Positions 9,645-21,570 of a stretch of 64,000 nt of DNA are shown here, in pieces. The position numbers and the translations under genes were made by a program. Numbering within the stretch: the first letter of the stretch is position 1; each line of letters begins with the position of its first letter. The notes under the pieces are model-generated. The model did no database searches and was not told where the DNA came from. It was given only the letters and a program-made list of their open reading frames with translations. This DNA comes from Gemmatimonadota bacterium. GTDB taxonomy: Bacteria > Gemmatimonadota > Gemmatimonadetes > Gemmatimonadales > Gemmatimonadaceae. The stretch lies in NCBI GenBank assembly GCA_016194585.1, contig JACQBG010000044.1:62001-126000 (forward strand), read 5' to 3'.

Positions 9645-12600
9645 GTGACGCACTTCTCCCGCCGGCTCTCCAGCGCCGCGCTCCTCGTCGCCGCGCTCGG
9701 CGTCGCGCTCGGCGCGAGCGCGGGCGGCGCCTTCGCGCAGCAGCTCCCGCCGCGCCAAGGCGAGGACGACCCGCGCGCGCGCTCCGACTACTTCGAGCAG
9801 CAGCGCGCGTATCCGTTCCCGCGCATCCCCGCGGGCGCCCGCTATCGCGCGCTCCAGTCGATGCGGCTCCGCAATCTCACGATGCCGAGTGCGCTCGCGA
9901 GCCCGATGGGGGCCTGGCAGTCGATGGGGCCGGCCCCCATCGCGGGGAACAACAGCGGCCGGGTCGCCGCGATCGCCGTGCATCCGACCAACCCGCAGAT
10001 CATCTATGCCGGCGGCGCGCAGGGCGGCGTGTGGAAGACGACGAACGGCGGCGCCAGCTGGACGCCGCTCGGCGACGCGCAGTGCTCGCTCGCCATCGGG
10101 AGCATCACGATCGATCCCGTGAACCCGAACATCGTCTACGCCGGCACCGGCGAGGAGAACTTCTCGCAGGACAGCTACTACGGCTGCGGCATCCTCCGCA
10201 CGACCGACGGCGGCGCCACGTGGACGACGCTCGGGCAGGGCACGTTCCAGACGTCGAACGGCGGCGCGCGCATCGCGAAGATCCTCATCGATCCCGCGAC
10301 GGCGGGGACGACGTCGGCGACGCTCTACGCGGCGACGACGTTCGGCCTCTACAAGTCGGTCGACGGCGGCAACTTCTGGTCGCAGGTGCTGAACAAGGGA
10401 TACAGCTACGTCACCGACGTCGTGATGCCCGGCACGCCGGGGAATCCGATCTTCGCCGCGTCGGCGGGACCGTTCACGAACGCGGCGAACGGCGTGTACG
10501 AGTCGGGAGATGGCGGCATCACGTGGGCGCTGGTCGGGGGCGGACTTCCCACCACGAACGTCGGCCGCATCGCCATCGCGGTGAGTCCGCTGAACAAGAA
10601 CATCATGTGGGTGAGCGTCGAGAATCCATCGTCGGGGAACCTGACCGGACTCTACCGGACCGGCGACGGCGGCGTCACCTGGGCGAAGGTCGGCGCGTCG
10701 GGGGTGAGCTGCAGCGCGCAGTGCTGGTACGCGATGGTGGTGACCGCGTCGCCCACCGACACGAACACGGTGTACTTCAGCGGGCTCAGCCTGTACCGCT
10801 CCGTCGACGGCGGCGCGTCGTTCAGCGACGTCGCGCTCCCCGTGCACGTCGACCACCACGCGCTGTCGTTCGATCCCACGACGCCGACGACGATGTACGC
10901 CGGCACGGACGGCGGCGTGTTCAAGTCAGCGGACCAAGGGAGCACGTGGAGCAGTCTCAACACGAATCTCTCGATCACGCAGTTCTACGGCGGCTTCTCG
11001 CTCCATCCGACGTCGGGGGCGATGCTCGGTGGCGCGCAGGACAACGGCACGCTCGAGTACACCGGGTCGTCGACGTGGGGGTGGGTGCTCGGCGGCGACG
11101 GCGGATTCACCGCGATCAACCCCGATAACCCGACAATCGGTTACGCAGAGACGCAGTGGTCCGCCTTCAGCGGCTACTCCGGGCCGCGACGCCGCACGAC
11201 GCCCGGCGCCGGCTTCGCGCTCGCGAACTCGGGGATCGGCCTCGGCGACAACGCGCTGTTCATCCCGCCGCTCGTGCTCGACCCGGCGCACTCGTCGTAC
11301 CTCTACTTCGGCACGAGCAAGCTGTACCGCACGCGCAACGGGGGCGATTCGTGGTCGACGTTCGGCACGGGCATGTTCGTGCGCGGCGGCAACGTCTCGG
11401 CCATCGGCGTCGCGCAGTCCGACACGAACACGGTCTACGTCGGCTCGAACCAGGGCGACATCGCCGTGACGACCGACGGCGGCGCGACGTGGCGCGCCAT
11501 CACCGGCCTGCCGTCGCGCTACATCACGTCGATCACCGTCAACCGCGCCAATCCGGCGATCGCGTACGTCACCGTGTCGGGGTTCGGCACCGGCCACGTC
11601 TGGCGCACGACGAACACGGGGAGCAGTTGGACCGACCTCAGCGCGAACCTCCCCAACATCCCGGTGAACGGGTTCGCGCTCGTCCCGGGGGGCGAGTTCG
11701 ACATCGGCACCGACCTCGGCGTGTTCCGGTCGTCCGACGACGGCGCGAGCTGGAGCGTCGCCTCGACGGGCTTGCCGAACGTCGCCGTGTACGACGTGGT
11801 GTACAACCTCACGACGAAGACGCTCGCCGCGGCCACGCACGGGCGCGGCGCGTGGACGGTGTCGCTCACGCCCACGCTCACGCCGACGCAAGTGTTCGTC
11901 GACGCGGCGCCGTCGTCGTACACGTCCGGCGCCCTGACGCGCACGTTCAGCGTGAGCCTCCGCGAGGTGACGGGGGTGACGGTCCCCGGCGCGTCGAACG
12001 CGATCACGGCGACGATCACGGCGGGGGGCGGGACGCTCAACGGCACGACGACGGTCTCGGCCGTGAGCGGCATGGCGAACTTCTTCGCGATGTCGATCAC
12101 CGGCAGTGGGCCGCAGACGGTCACCTTCAGCGCGGCCGGCATGACGCCAGCCTCGGTCGTCGTGCGCATGGTCGTTCCCGTCACGATGTCGCTCTCGCCC
12201 ACGTCGAGCCGTGACTCGGTGCTCGCCGGCGCGACGACTGCGCACGCCGATTCGGCCAGCCTCACGATGACGGGCGACTCCGCGGCGGTGACGGCGTGGA
12301 CGGCGACGAAGGCGCATGCGTGGACGACGCTGACGACGGCCAGCGGCACCGGGCCGGGGCGCGTGCGCTGGACGCGCAACCCAACGGGACTCGCCGTCGG
12401 GAAGTACGTCGACACGATCACCGTCACCGCGCCGCAGGCATCGAACGGCCCGCTGCGGATCATCGACACGTTGGTGGTGCGACCGTCCGTGGTGGCCGTG
12501 TCGTTCGCCGGTGACACGATCCGCGGGGCGCAGAACGACGTCGCCTCGATCGACTTGCAGGCCGACCTGTCGGCGTTGCCGGGGAGCGCGCTCCTCGCGT

Positions 12601-13124
12601 ATGCCGCGACGGTCTCCTGGGACTCGTCGGTCGTGCGGCTCGACTCGGCGCGGGCGATCGCGAGCGGATTCGCGGCGCCGGCGGCGACGGCGGCCGGGCT
12701 CGGCAAGCTGCAGCTGAGCGCCTCGCAGGCGACGGGGCGCGGCGGCGCGTTCGGTCTCGCGCGCCTGTACTACCGCTTCGTGAGCGATTCGAGCGGGCGG
12801 AAGTCCGCGCTGACGCCGCTCTTCACGACGCTCACGAGCGGCACGAACACGAGTCTCCTCGGCACGCTGGCGGTGTCGAACGGCGGGGCGGTGGCGGTAG
12901 GGGTGTTGCGGGGCGACGTGAACGGCGACGGGCAACTCACGGCCGCCGACGCGCAGCTCATCCTGCAGGCGGCGGCGGGGCTCCCGCTCGCGGCGCCCGC
13001 CAAGGCGCTGCAGAACGGCGATGCCAACTGCAACGGCAAGCTCGAGGCGCGCGACGCGCAGATCGTGCTGGCGAAGCTCGTCGGGCTCCCGGTGGGGCAG
13101 TTCTGCGTCGGGAAGGTGCGCTGA
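9645..13124 (+). CDS. Secreted Asp-box beta-propeller with cohesin and dockerin
   Basis: A large exported protein of 1159 aa with a signal peptide ending near GAFAQ (residue 30). Residues about 85-745 carry at least eleven Asp-box motifs (for example TTNGGASW, TTDGGATW, SGDGGITW, SSDDGASW), as in Vps10/sortilin and GH74-like double propellers. Ig-like segments follow to about 960, then a cohesin-like domain (SIDLQADLSALPGSALL... AATVSWDSSVVRL). A type-I dockerin pair closes the chain, with calcium loops DVNGDGQLTAAD and DANCNGKLEARD near 1095-1140 and a final Cys able to pair with the loop Cys. I see no glycosidase active site, so adhesion or scaffolding is as likely as catalysis. Confidence 0.8.
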   Translation: MTHFSRRLSSAALLVAALGVALGASAGGAFAQQLPPRQGEDDPRARSDYFEQQRAYPFPRIPAGARYRALQSMRLRNLTMPSALASPMGAWQSMGPAPIAGNNSGRVAAIAVHPTNPQIIYAGGAQGGVWKTTNGGASWTPLGDAQCSLAIGSITIDPVNPNIVYAGTGEENFSQDSYYGCGILRTTDGGATWTTLGQGTFQTSNGGARIAKILIDPATAGTTSATLYAATTFGLYKSVDGGNFWSQVLNKGYSYVTDVVMPGTPGNPIFAASAGPFTNAANGVYESGDGGITWALVGGGLPTTNVGRIAIAVSPLNKNIMWVSVENPSSGNLTGLYRTGDGGVTWAKVGASGVSCSAQCWYAMVVTASPTDTNTVYFSGLSLYRSVDGGASFSDVALPVHVDHHALSFDPTTPTTMYAGTDGGVFKSADQGSTWSSLNTNLSITQFYGGFSLHPTSGAMLGGAQDNGTLEYTGSSTWGWVLGGDGGFTAINPDNPTIGYAETQWSAFSGYSGPRRRTTPGAGFALANSGIGLGDNALFIPPLVLDPAHSSYLYFGTSKLYRTRNGGDSWSTFGTGMFVRGGNVSAIGVAQSDTNTVYVGSNQGDIAVTTDGGATWRAITGLPSRYITSITVNRANPAIAYVTVSGFGTGHVWRTTNTGSSWTDLSANLPNIPVNGFALVPGGEFDIGTDLGVFRSSDDGASWSVASTGLPNVAVYDVVYNLTTKTLAAATHGRGAWTVSLTPTLTPTQVFVDAAPSSYTSGALTRTFSVSLREVTGVTVPGASNAITATITAGGGTLNGTTTVSAVSGMANFFAMSITGSGPQTVTFSAAGMTPASVVVRMVVPVTMSLSPTSSRDSVLAGATTAHADSASLTMTGDSAAVTAWTATKAHAWTTLTTASGTGPGRVRWTRNPTGLAVGKYVDTITVTAPQASNGPLRIIDTLVVRPSVVAVSFAGDTIRGAQNDVASIDLQADLSALPGSALLAYAATVSWDSSVVRLDSARAIASGFAAPAATAAGLGKLQLSASQATGRGGAFGLARLYYRFVSDSSGRKSALTPLFTTLTSGTNTSLLGTLAVSNGGAVAVGVLRGDVNGDGQLTAADAQLILQAAAGLPLAAPAKALQNGDANCNGKLEARDAQIVLAKLVGLPVGQFCVGKVR

Positions 13125-13135
13125 CGGCGCGGCGC

Positions 13136-13149
13136 GCCGGCGGCGCCGG

Positions 13150-13150
<1 letters not shown>
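13136..13150. terminator. GC-rich hairpin between convergent genes
   Basis: Stem GCCGGC pairs with GCCGGC around a GGC loop between the 3' end of the propeller gene and the cheB stop codon. It lacks a T tract, so any terminator role is tentative. Confidence 0.3.
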
Positions 13151-14659
<1,509 letters not shown>

Positions 14660-15036
14660 CTTGCATCCCGGTGAGTTGGAGGATCTCCGCCCGCAGCTGC
14701 TCCGGACGGAACGGCTTGTGCACGAAGCCCGCGCCGAGCTTGTGGATGAGGGCGATCCGCGCGTCGCTGCCCTCGGTGGACACGACGATGACGGCCACCG
14801 AGGCCGTCTCCGGATTGCCCCGGATCTCGCCGAGCAGCTCCTCGCCGTTCATGCGGGGCATGTTGAGGTCGAGCAGGACGAGGTCGACCCAGTGCGCCTG
14901 GAGCACCTCGAGCCCCGCCTGGCCGTCCGGGGCCTCGTGCACCTCCCCCAGCGGCAGGCCGCTGAGCCGGAGCGTCCGGAGGACCATCGTGCGCATCACT
15001 GCGCTGTCGTCGACGATGAGAACATTCAGTGCCATG

Positions 15037-15570
15037 TCAGCCCCCCGCGGGCTTCAGCGCGAGTTCGCGCCCGTTCACCTTCAGCAAGACCTCTCCCGAG
15101 CCGACGTCCATCCACAGCGTGCGCGGCTGCCGCGATCCCCCGACCTCGGCGGCACCGATCATCACGCCGTTCCTCCACAGCAGCTTGCGCAGCGCGGCGA
15201 AGTTCCGCTTCCCGATCCGGAAGCGGTCGTCCTCCTCGTTGTCCCCCTGGTGCGCGCCGCCGGCGACGATCACCGTCATCCGCTCCTTCTTCGCGCCGAG
15301 GGCGTAGCAGCTCTTGAAGAGCATCGGCACCCCGGTGTCGACGAACATCGCCGGGTTCGCCGCCGCCTTCCCCGGGTCGATCACCGAGTCGGGCATCATG
15401 ACGTGGAGCAGCCCCGCGACGCCGGCCGCCGGATCGTGGACGGCGACGGCGAGGCAGCTGCCGAGGGCGTAGGTCACCAGCCGCTCGGCGGGCTCTCGCG
15501 AGCACTTCAGCTCCGCCATGCCGACGACGACGTCGTTGTCGCGCCGGAGCGGGAACGCCGGCGCCGTCAC
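15037..15570 (-). CDS. cheD: Chemoreceptor glutamine deamidase CheD
   Basis: Deamidates receptor glutamines and, in many species, is regulated by CheC/CheX-type proteins (177 aa). The catalytic Cys lies in YALGSCLAV and the His in GLLHVMMP, the usual CheD arrangement. The start is a GTG overlapping the cheR stop (GTGA), which places the family's N-terminus correctly; upstream frame residues are low-complexity. It ends one base before cheY begins. Presence together with cheX fits the known CheD-CheC/X adaptation loop. Confidence 0.92.
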   Translation of the reverse strand: MTAPAFPLRRDNDVVVGMAELKCSREPAERLVTYALGSCLAVAVHDPAAGVAGLLHVMMPDSVIDPGKAAANPAMFVDTGVPMLFKSCYALGAKKERMTVIVAGGAHQGDNEEDDRFRIGKRNFAALRKLLWRNGVMIGAAEVGGSRQPRTLWMDVGSGEVLLKVNGRELALKPAGG

Positions 15571-16388
15571 GGTCGCACGAACACGGCCGGCGCCGCGTAG
15601 GCGTAGCCGTGCTCGAGAGCGTGCAGCGTCTCCGAATGGCCGATGAACAGGTAGCCACCCGGCGCGAGCATCGCATGGAAGCGGTTCACGAGCCGTTCCT
15701 GCGTCGCGCGGTCGAAGTAGATCATCACGTTGCGGCAGAAGATCGCGTCGAACGCGCCCCGCATCGGCCACTCTTCCATCAGGTTGAGTCGCGCGAAGCG
15801 CACCATGCGGCGCAGGTGCTCGCGCACCTGCAGGCGCTCGGCGCCGGCGTCGCTGCGGGCCGGCTGGAAGTGGCGCTGGACGAGCGCCGGGGCGATGTCG
15901 GCGACCGTTTCGGGCAGGTACAGCCCCTCGCGGCCCTTGGCGAGCATCCGCGCCGAGATGTCGGTGGCGAGGATGCTCGCGTCCGGCTTGCCGCCGGTCG
16001 CCTCGTGGAGCACCATGGCCATCGTGTACGGCTCCTCGCCACTCGAGCAGCCGGCGCTCCAGAGGCGGAGCGTGCGCCCCGAGGCGGCGGGAAGCACGCG
16101 GTCGCGCAGCCAGTCGAAGTGGGCGCGTTCGCGGAAGAAGTTCGTCTTGTTCGTCGTGAGACGGTCGACCATCTCCGCCAGTTCCGCGTCGTCGCGCTCG
16201 ACGCGCGCGAGGTACTCCGGGAATCCCCGGAGTCCCAGTTCGCGGACGCGCTTCGCGAGCCGCGACGACACGAGGCCCTCCTTGCCGTCGCTCATCGCGA
16301 TGCCGGCGACGTCATACACGAGCGCGCAGGCGCGACGGAACTCGTCGCGCCGGAGCGTCCCGAGCACGATCGGGGCGGTGGCGGTCAC
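15567..16388 (-). CDS. cheR: Chemotaxis protein methyltransferase
   Basis: S-adenosylmethionine-dependent methylation of receptor glutamates (273 aa). The N-terminal helical domain precedes a Rossmann domain with LWSAGCSSGEEPYT (SAM loop), ATDIS, and FCRNVMIYFD, ending in GGYLFIGHSE as in characterised CheR proteins. There are no TPR repeats or C-terminal pentapeptide-binding insertion of note. Operon position is between cheW and cheD, with a 10-base gap before it and a 4-base overlap after it. Confidence 0.95.
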   Translation of the reverse strand: MTATAPIVLGTLRRDEFRRACALVYDVAGIAMSDGKEGLVSSRLAKRVRELGLRGFPEYLARVERDDAELAEMVDRLTTNKTNFFRERAHFDWLRDRVLPAASGRTLRLWSAGCSSGEEPYTMAMVLHEATGGKPDASILATDISARMLAKGREGLYLPETVADIAPALVQRHFQPARSDAGAERLQVREHLRRMVRFARLNLMEEWPMRGAFDAIFCRNVMIYFDRATQERLVNRFHAMLAPGGYLFIGHSETLHALEHGYAYAAPAVFVRP

Positions 16389-16398
16389 CGGTCGTCGC

Positions 16399-16896
16399 TT
16401 AGCCAGCGTCGGCCGCGGCCGCCGCGGCCTCGACGACCTCGTCGGACGAGAGCACGCGGTCGATGTCGAGCAACAGGCGCACGCGCCCGGCCGACTTGCC
16501 GATCCCGAGGATGAAGTCGGTCGGCACGTCGGCGCCGAACGACGGCGGCGGCTCGATGTCGGCGCCGGCGATCGTCGTGACCTCGCTCACCTGGTCGACG
16601 ACGAGCCCCATCTGCGTGCCCTGCACCTGCACGACGATGATGCACGACGTCTCGGTGTCGACGACCGACGGCATGCCGAAGCGCAGCCGCAGGTCGAGCA
16701 CGGGGATGACCTTGCCGCGCAGGTTGATGACGCCGCGGATGTGCGCCGGCGTGCGCGGGATGCGCGTCACCGGGAGCAGGCCGAGGATCTCGTGCACCGA
16801 GAGGATCTGCATCCCGTACTCCTCGCCCGCGAGGACGAAGGTCAGGTACTTGCCGCCGTGCTGCGAGACGGCCGCGACGCTGGCTGTGTGGGTCAT
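16399..16896 (-). CDS. cheW: Chemotaxis coupling protein CheW
   Basis: SH3-like adaptor linking receptors to CheA (165 aa). It has the characteristic EYGMQILSVHEILG, IRGVINLRGKVIPVLDLR and LGLVVDQVSEV-like segments; the family signature NLRG is present near residue 59. An Ala-rich tail follows the fold. It lies 18 bases downstream of the receptor gene and 10 bases upstream of cheR, so it is co-transcribed. Confidence 0.94.
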   Translation of the reverse strand: MTHTASVAAVSQHGGKYLTFVLAGEEYGMQILSVHEILGLLPVTRIPRTPAHIRGVINLRGKVIPVLDLRLRFGMPSVVDTETSCIIVVQVQGTQMGLVVDQVSEVTTIAGADIEPPPSFGADVPTDFILGIGKSAGRVRLLLDIDRVLSSDEVVEAAAAAADAG

Positions 16897-16914
16897 GGGG
16901 TGCGTCCGGGCTGG

Positions 16915-19011
16915 CTAGAAGTCGGCGAGCACGGCGACATCCGATTCGTCGCCGAAGGGGATGACGCGCTCGGGGGCGAGCGCCGGGGTCTTCGTGCGCG
17001 GGGCGTCGGCGCGGCGTCCACGGGTGACCGTGGGCGGGGCCGACTTCCGCGCGACCGGCTCCACCCGGCGCGTCGGCGCGGCGGCCGCGGTCGTCGCGAG
17101 CGTGAACCGCGCCACCATCGCCTGGAGATGCTCGGCCTGGCCCGAGAGCTCGCTCGCCGCGCTGGCCGCCTCCTCCGAGGTCGCCGCCGTCTGCTGCGTG
17201 AGGCCGTTCATCCCATCCACCGACTGGCCGATCTGCGTCACACCCTGCGTCTGCTGCTCGCTCGCCGCGGCGATCTCGCTCATCACTTCGCCGACACGGT
17301 TGACGCCGTTGTCGATCACCTCGAGGTGGGTCACCACCTCGCGCGACAACGTCACGCCATCGCTCGCGTGCTTCACCGAGCCCTCGATGAGGTCCGACGT
17401 CGACCGGGCCGCCTCGGCGCTGCGCATCGCGAGCGAGCGAACCTCCTCCGCCACCACCGCGAACCCCTTGCCCGCTTCGCCCGCCCGGGCCGCCTCGACC
17501 GCGGCGTTCAGCGCGAGCAGGTTCGTCTGGAAAGCGATCTCGTCGATCGTCTTGACGATCTTGCTCGTCGCGTCGCTCGAGCTCTTGATGCGGTCCATCG
17601 CCACCAGCAGCTGCTGCATCGACTGCACCCCGCGGCCGGCGGCGCTGCGCGCCGAATCGGCGAGTCCGCGCGCTTCCTTGGCGTTGCCGGCGTTCGCCTT
17701 GGCCATGCTCGTCAGCTCGGCGAGGCTCGCCGCGATCTCCTCGAGCGAGCCCGCCTGCGTGCTCGCGCTCTGGGCGAGCGAGTGCGCGCCCGACGAGATC
17801 TCGCCGCTCGCGCTCGCCACCTGCTCCGACGCCGACCGCACGTCGCACAGCGCCTGCTCGGTGTTCTGCAACATCACGTTGAACTGGTGGGCGAGCTGCG
17901 CGTGCGCCCCCTCGAACTCCCCCTTCACCCGCACCACGAGGTCGCCGTCGGCGGCGTGCGCCGAGACCTCGCTCACTTCACTGATCAGCCGCTTGTTGAC
18001 GTCGTTGGCGTCGCGCATCGACTGGATCACCTCGCGGTACACCCCTTCCAGCCCCTCGCGCGTCACCTTCACGTCCATGTCGCCGCGGCGGTTCCCATCG
18101 GCGATCGTCTTGGCGCCGTTGGCGACCCGCGCCACGCTGTCGCGCGCCACGCGGAACGAATCCATCGCCGACACCATCTGGTCGATGATGCCGTTCACCG
18201 TCTTCGAGAGCGCGCCGATCTCGTCGTCGCGGTCGGCCGTCAGCTTCGGCGTGCCGGGTTTCGGGTCGACCTCGAGGTTGCCGTGCGCGAGCGCGTCGAT
18301 CCCCTTCTGCAGGTTCGTCACGCAGGTGCTGCGCAACTGCTCGACGCGCGCGGCCACCGTCTCGAGCTGCGAGCCGATGCGCCGCGCCAGCCCGAACAGC
18401 GAGATGAACGCCGGGATGGCGAACGCGAACGCCACCCCCACGATCACGAACGCGGCCGTCGAGGCCGACTGGCGCGCCTTCTCTCCCTGCACGCGCGCGT
18501 CCTTCTCGATCGTGTTCGAGAGCGCCGCCATGTCCTTCTCGAGCCCCTGGTACTCGGCGAGGAAGGTGGGCAACACCAGCGCCGCGCCTTCGTAGCCGTC
18601 CTTCGACGCGTCGAGCACGTCCTGCGCCGCCGAGATGTAGTTCTTCGCCCGCTTCTCGGCGGCGACGGTGTTCGCCTTCTCGGTCGAGTCCGTGAGCTTG
18701 GGCAGCACGGAGTCGAGGTTGGCCGTGAGGATCTTCGCGTGACCCTTGAACTCGTCCGTCGCCTCGTCGCGCTGCTTGGGCGAGTTCAGCTGCGCGGCCT
18801 GCAGCGCCAGCAGCACGGCGCCGCGGATGCCGTCGTGTGCCTTGTCGGCGTTCGAGACGCTCTGCTCGATGCTCGTCACGGCCGCGAGGTCGGACGCCTT
18901 CGCGCCCGCCGTGCGCAACTGCGCCCAGGCGATGCCACCGAGGAGCACCAGCACGACGCTCGTGCCGATGGCGATGCTGAGGAGGGTCTGGCGAACCGTG
19001 AGTCTGTTCAT
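16915..19011 (-). CDS. Methyl-accepting chemotaxis protein
   Basis: Membrane chemoreceptor, 698 aa. The first transmembrane helix is near residues 12-34, then a periplasmic helical (4HB-like) sensor to about 185, a second membrane helix at about 186-210 and HAMP-like segments. A second HAMP-like repeat ([14 protein letters not shown]) precedes the long signalling coiled coil. The hairpin tip holds the canonical segment [20 protein letters not shown], then [13 protein letters not shown]. It ends without a CheR-binding pentapeptide. It is encoded in the operon directly after cheA, so it is likely the dedicated receptor. The ligand cannot be predicted. Confidence 0.93.
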   Translation of the reverse strand: MNRLTVRQTLLSIAIGTSVVLVLLGGIAWAQLRTAGAKASDLAAVTSIEQSVSNADKAHDGIRGAVLLALQAAQLNSPKQRDEATDEFKGHAKILTANLDSVLPKLTDSTEKANTVAAEKRAKNYISAAQDVLDASKDGYEGAALVLPTFLAEYQGLEKDMAALSNTIEKDARVQGEKARQSASTAAFVIVGVAFAFAIPAFISLFGLARRIGSQLETVAARVEQLRSTCVTNLQKGIDALAHGNLEVDPKPGTPKLTADRDDEIGALSKTVNGIIDQMVSAMDSFRVARDSVARVANGAKTIADGNRRGDMDVKVTREGLEGVYREVIQSMRDANDVNKRLISEVSEVSAHAADGDLVVRVKGEFEGAHAQLAHQFNVMLQNTEQALCDVRSASEQVASASGEISSGAHSLAQSASTQAGSLEEIAASLAELTSMAKANAGNAKEARGLADSARSAAGRGVQSMQQLLVAMDRIKSSSDATSKIVKTIDEIAFQTNLLALNAAVEAARAGEAGKGFAVVAEEVRSLAMRSAEAARSTSDLIEGSVKHASDGVTLSREVVTHLEVIDNGVNRVGEVMSEIAAASEQQTQGVTQIGQSVDGMNGLTQQTAATSEEAASAASELSGQAEHLQAMVARFTLATTAAAAPTRRVEPVARKSAPPTVTRGRRADAPRTKTPALAPERVIPFGDESDVAVLADF

Positions 19012-19048
19012 GGCAGGGATCCGGGAACGTGGAGGAACGGGAAGAGGA

Positions 19049-21148
19049 TCAGGCGACCGATCGGCGATCGGGGGCCGCGGGGGTCACGTCGTCGTTGCCC
19101 GCCGTGCGGCCGAGTTGGATGATCTGGGCGACGTCGAGGATCAGCCCCACACGGCCGTCCCCCAGGATCGCGCCGCCCGAGACGCCCGGCACCGTGCCGA
19201 GCCCGCGGCCGAGCGACTTCGCCACCACCTGGTGCTGGCCCAGCAGTTCGTCGACGAGGATCGCGCACTGCCGCTCGCCGTCGCCGACGAGCATCAGCAG
19301 GGCTTCCTCGGGGCGCTCCGCCGCGCCCGCGATGCCGAAGAGCCGGTGCAGCCGCACGATCGGGATCGTCGACTCGCGCAGCAGCACCATCTCGCCCCGC
19401 CCGGTCACCGTGTAGAGCGAGTCGGTCGCGGGACGGAACGACAGTTGGATGTTGATGGTCGGCACGATGTACCGCTCGTCGCCGACCCGCACGAGCATGC
19501 CATCGGTGATCGCGAGGGTCAGCGGCAGCCGCAGCGTGATCGTCGTCCCGAGCCCCTTCTCCGAGGCGATGTCGATGCGCCCCCGGATCTGCTCGACGTT
19601 CCGCTTCACGACGTCCATCCCCACGCCGCGTCCGGAGACGTCGGTGATCTTGTCGGCCGTCGAGAAGCCCGGGGCGAAGATGAGCTGCCAGACGTCGCCG
19701 TCCGACATCCCCTTCTCGCTCTCGATGAGCCCCCGCGCGATCGCCTTCGCGACGATCTTCTCGCGGTTCAACCCGCGGCCGTCGTCCTTCAACTCCACCA
19801 CCACGTGCCCGCCCTGGTGGAACGCCGACAGCTTCAGCGTCCCCTGCGGCCGCTTGCCGCTCGCCTGCCGCTCGTCGCGCGGCTCGAGCCCGTGGTCGAG
19901 CGAGTTGCGCACCATGTGCACGAGCGGGTCGGCGATCGCGTCCACCATGTTGCGGTCGATCTCGGTGTCGTCGCCGTTCGTCACGAACTCCACCGCCTTG
20001 CCGTTCTTCTGCGCGAGGTCGCGCACCAGGCGGGTCAGCTTCTGGAACGTCCCCTTCAGCGGGACCATCCGCATCGACATCGAGAGGTCCTGCAGGTCGC
20101 GCACGATCTTGCCGGCGTGCGTGATCTTCCGCGCCAGCGCCTGGTTCTTGATCTGCGACACCCCGGTGTCGCCGGCGATCATCGACTGCGCGATCACCAG
20201 CTCGCCCACCATGTCGATGAGGCGGTCGAGACGGTCGGTGCGCACGCGGACCGACAACTCGGCCTCGTGCTTCGCCTTGCCGCTCGTCGGACCGGTCGCC
20301 GCCTCACGCACTGCCGTCGCCGCGACCACCGAGGCCATCGCCTCCGCCATCGCGGCGGCGCCCGCCGCGTCCCCCGCGCTCCCGGCGGCCGCCACCGTGA
20401 TGACGTCGACCTCGATGACCGTCGTCTCGACGACGCTCTCCTCGAAGATCTCCCCCGCCGCGGCGCGCTCGAGCTCCGAGGTCAGCACGTCGGCGCCGAC
20501 CGGTGGCACCAGCCGGCTGCCGTCGATCGCCGCCTCCACCGAATCGAGGAAGGCCTTCAGCATGTCGCTCGACCGCAACGACAGGTCCGCGCACCGGCTG
20601 TTGTACGGGATCTCCTTGTCGCGGACGAGCGAGAGCAGCGACTCCGCGTGGTGCGCGAACGCCGAGAGACCACCGAGCCCGAGGAACGCCGCCGTCCCCT
20701 TGATCGTATGGAAGGCGCGGAAGACCGTGTTCACCGACTCGTCGTCGGCCGGGTTCGACTCCAGCTCGAGCAGCGCCGCCTCGGCGCCCGTGAGGATGTC
20801 ACGGCTCTCGGCGATGAAGTCACGCAGCAGGTCGACGTCGGTGTCGGGCGGGAGCGCCCCCTCGTCGAAGGCCGCTTCGGCCACGGGGACCGTGCCGCTC
20901 GCCTCGCCCATGGCGCGCTCGATGTAACGGCCCGCTTCGCCGAGCAGGATCCCGCGCTGCGCCACCGGCACGCGCTCGAGCAGGTCGACCGTCCCCGCGA
21001 GCGCGACCAGTGCCGGCGTGCCACCAGCCTCGCCTCGCGCGGCGACATGCGCCCGCACGCCGGCCACGAACTCCGACACGCCGGCGTCGTCCGCCGGGTC
21101 GAGTTGCATCAACTGGAGTGCCAATACGTCGAGGGTGGTCTCAGGCAT
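19049..21148 (-). CDS. cheA: Chemotaxis histidine kinase CheA
   Basis: Sensor kinase of the chemotaxis cluster, 699 aa. About 100 N-terminal residues of unknown role precede an HPt domain with [13 protein letters not shown] (phosphorylated His). An acidic, Ala-rich linker replaces a clear P2 domain, then come the dimerisation domain, the ATPase with [10 protein letters not shown] (N box), KDDGRG and GRGVGMDVV (G boxes), and a CheW-like regulatory domain at the C-terminus. ATG 21148 is used because it begins the conserved part, not a short Arg-rich in-frame extension. It is the first gene of an eight-gene minus-strand operon. Confidence 0.94.
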   Translation of the reverse strand: MPETTLDVLALQLMQLDPADDAGVSEFVAGVRAHVAARGEAGGTPALVALAGTVDLLERVPVAQRGILLGEAGRYIERAMGEASGTVPVAEAAFDEGALPPDTDVDLLRDFIAESRDILTGAEAALLELESNPADDESVNTVFRAFHTIKGTAAFLGLGGLSAFAHHAESLLSLVRDKEIPYNSRCADLSLRSSDMLKAFLDSVEAAIDGSRLVPPVGADVLTSELERAAAGEIFEESVVETTVIEVDVITVAAAGSAGDAAGAAAMAEAMASVVAATAVREAATGPTSGKAKHEAELSVRVRTDRLDRLIDMVGELVIAQSMIAGDTGVSQIKNQALARKITHAGKIVRDLQDLSMSMRMVPLKGTFQKLTRLVRDLAQKNGKAVEFVTNGDDTEIDRNMVDAIADPLVHMVRNSLDHGLEPRDERQASGKRPQGTLKLSAFHQGGHVVVELKDDGRGLNREKIVAKAIARGLIESEKGMSDGDVWQLIFAPGFSTADKITDVSGRGVGMDVVKRNVEQIRGRIDIASEKGLGTTITLRLPLTLAITDGMLVRVGDERYIVPTINIQLSFRPATDSLYTVTGRGEMVLLRESTIPIVRLHRLFGIAGAAERPEEALLMLVGDGERQCAILVDELLGQHQVVAKSLGRGLGTVPGVSGGAILGDGRVGLILDVAQIIQLGRTAGNDDVTPAAPDRRSVA

Positions 21149-21570
21149 TGTCGTGGCTCGACCCCGCGCGCGGCGCACGGAGTCTCAGGTCGGGATGGCC
21201 CGTGAGCGAGCTCGGGTGTCATGGTCCTACACACCAGAGTGTCGGAGAATGCCGGGCGAACTTGAGTCGCGGCGCCGGCGTCCATCGCGGGCGCGATCGG
21301 CGGTGCATTCGCCATCCGCGGGGTCTTGCGCGACGCCGCGTTGCGTTGCACTCATACCGTCGTCCATCAGATGGAAGGCGCGCGCCCCCTCGGCGCGCCC
21401 TCGTCCCGGAGGCAAATGGCCGTATTGCACGGACCATCCGTCCAGGAACATCCGCCGCGATCGCGTTCCGCGACCGCCGGCTGGAGCCTCCGCCCCATCA
21501 TCGCCACCCCGCACGGGATCACGCTCCCGTCGCGGGGTGTCGCCGTTCCAGGCCTTTTCGGCGAGGTGTC
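21149..21570. other. Gap between cheA and the HNH gene
   Basis: About 420 bases upstream of both divergent genes. It should contain the cheA operon promoter on the minus strand, but I cannot point to a convincing -10/-35 pair. Short open frames here are compositionally poor and resemble no family. A GC stem (GGCGCGC paired with GCGCGCC around 21378-21399) is the only visible structure. Confidence 0.4.

Noticed and set aside
15730..19122. 1130-codon plus-strand frame across the che genes
   Set aside because: It runs across several confirmed minus-strand genes in one frame, so it is a composition artefact.
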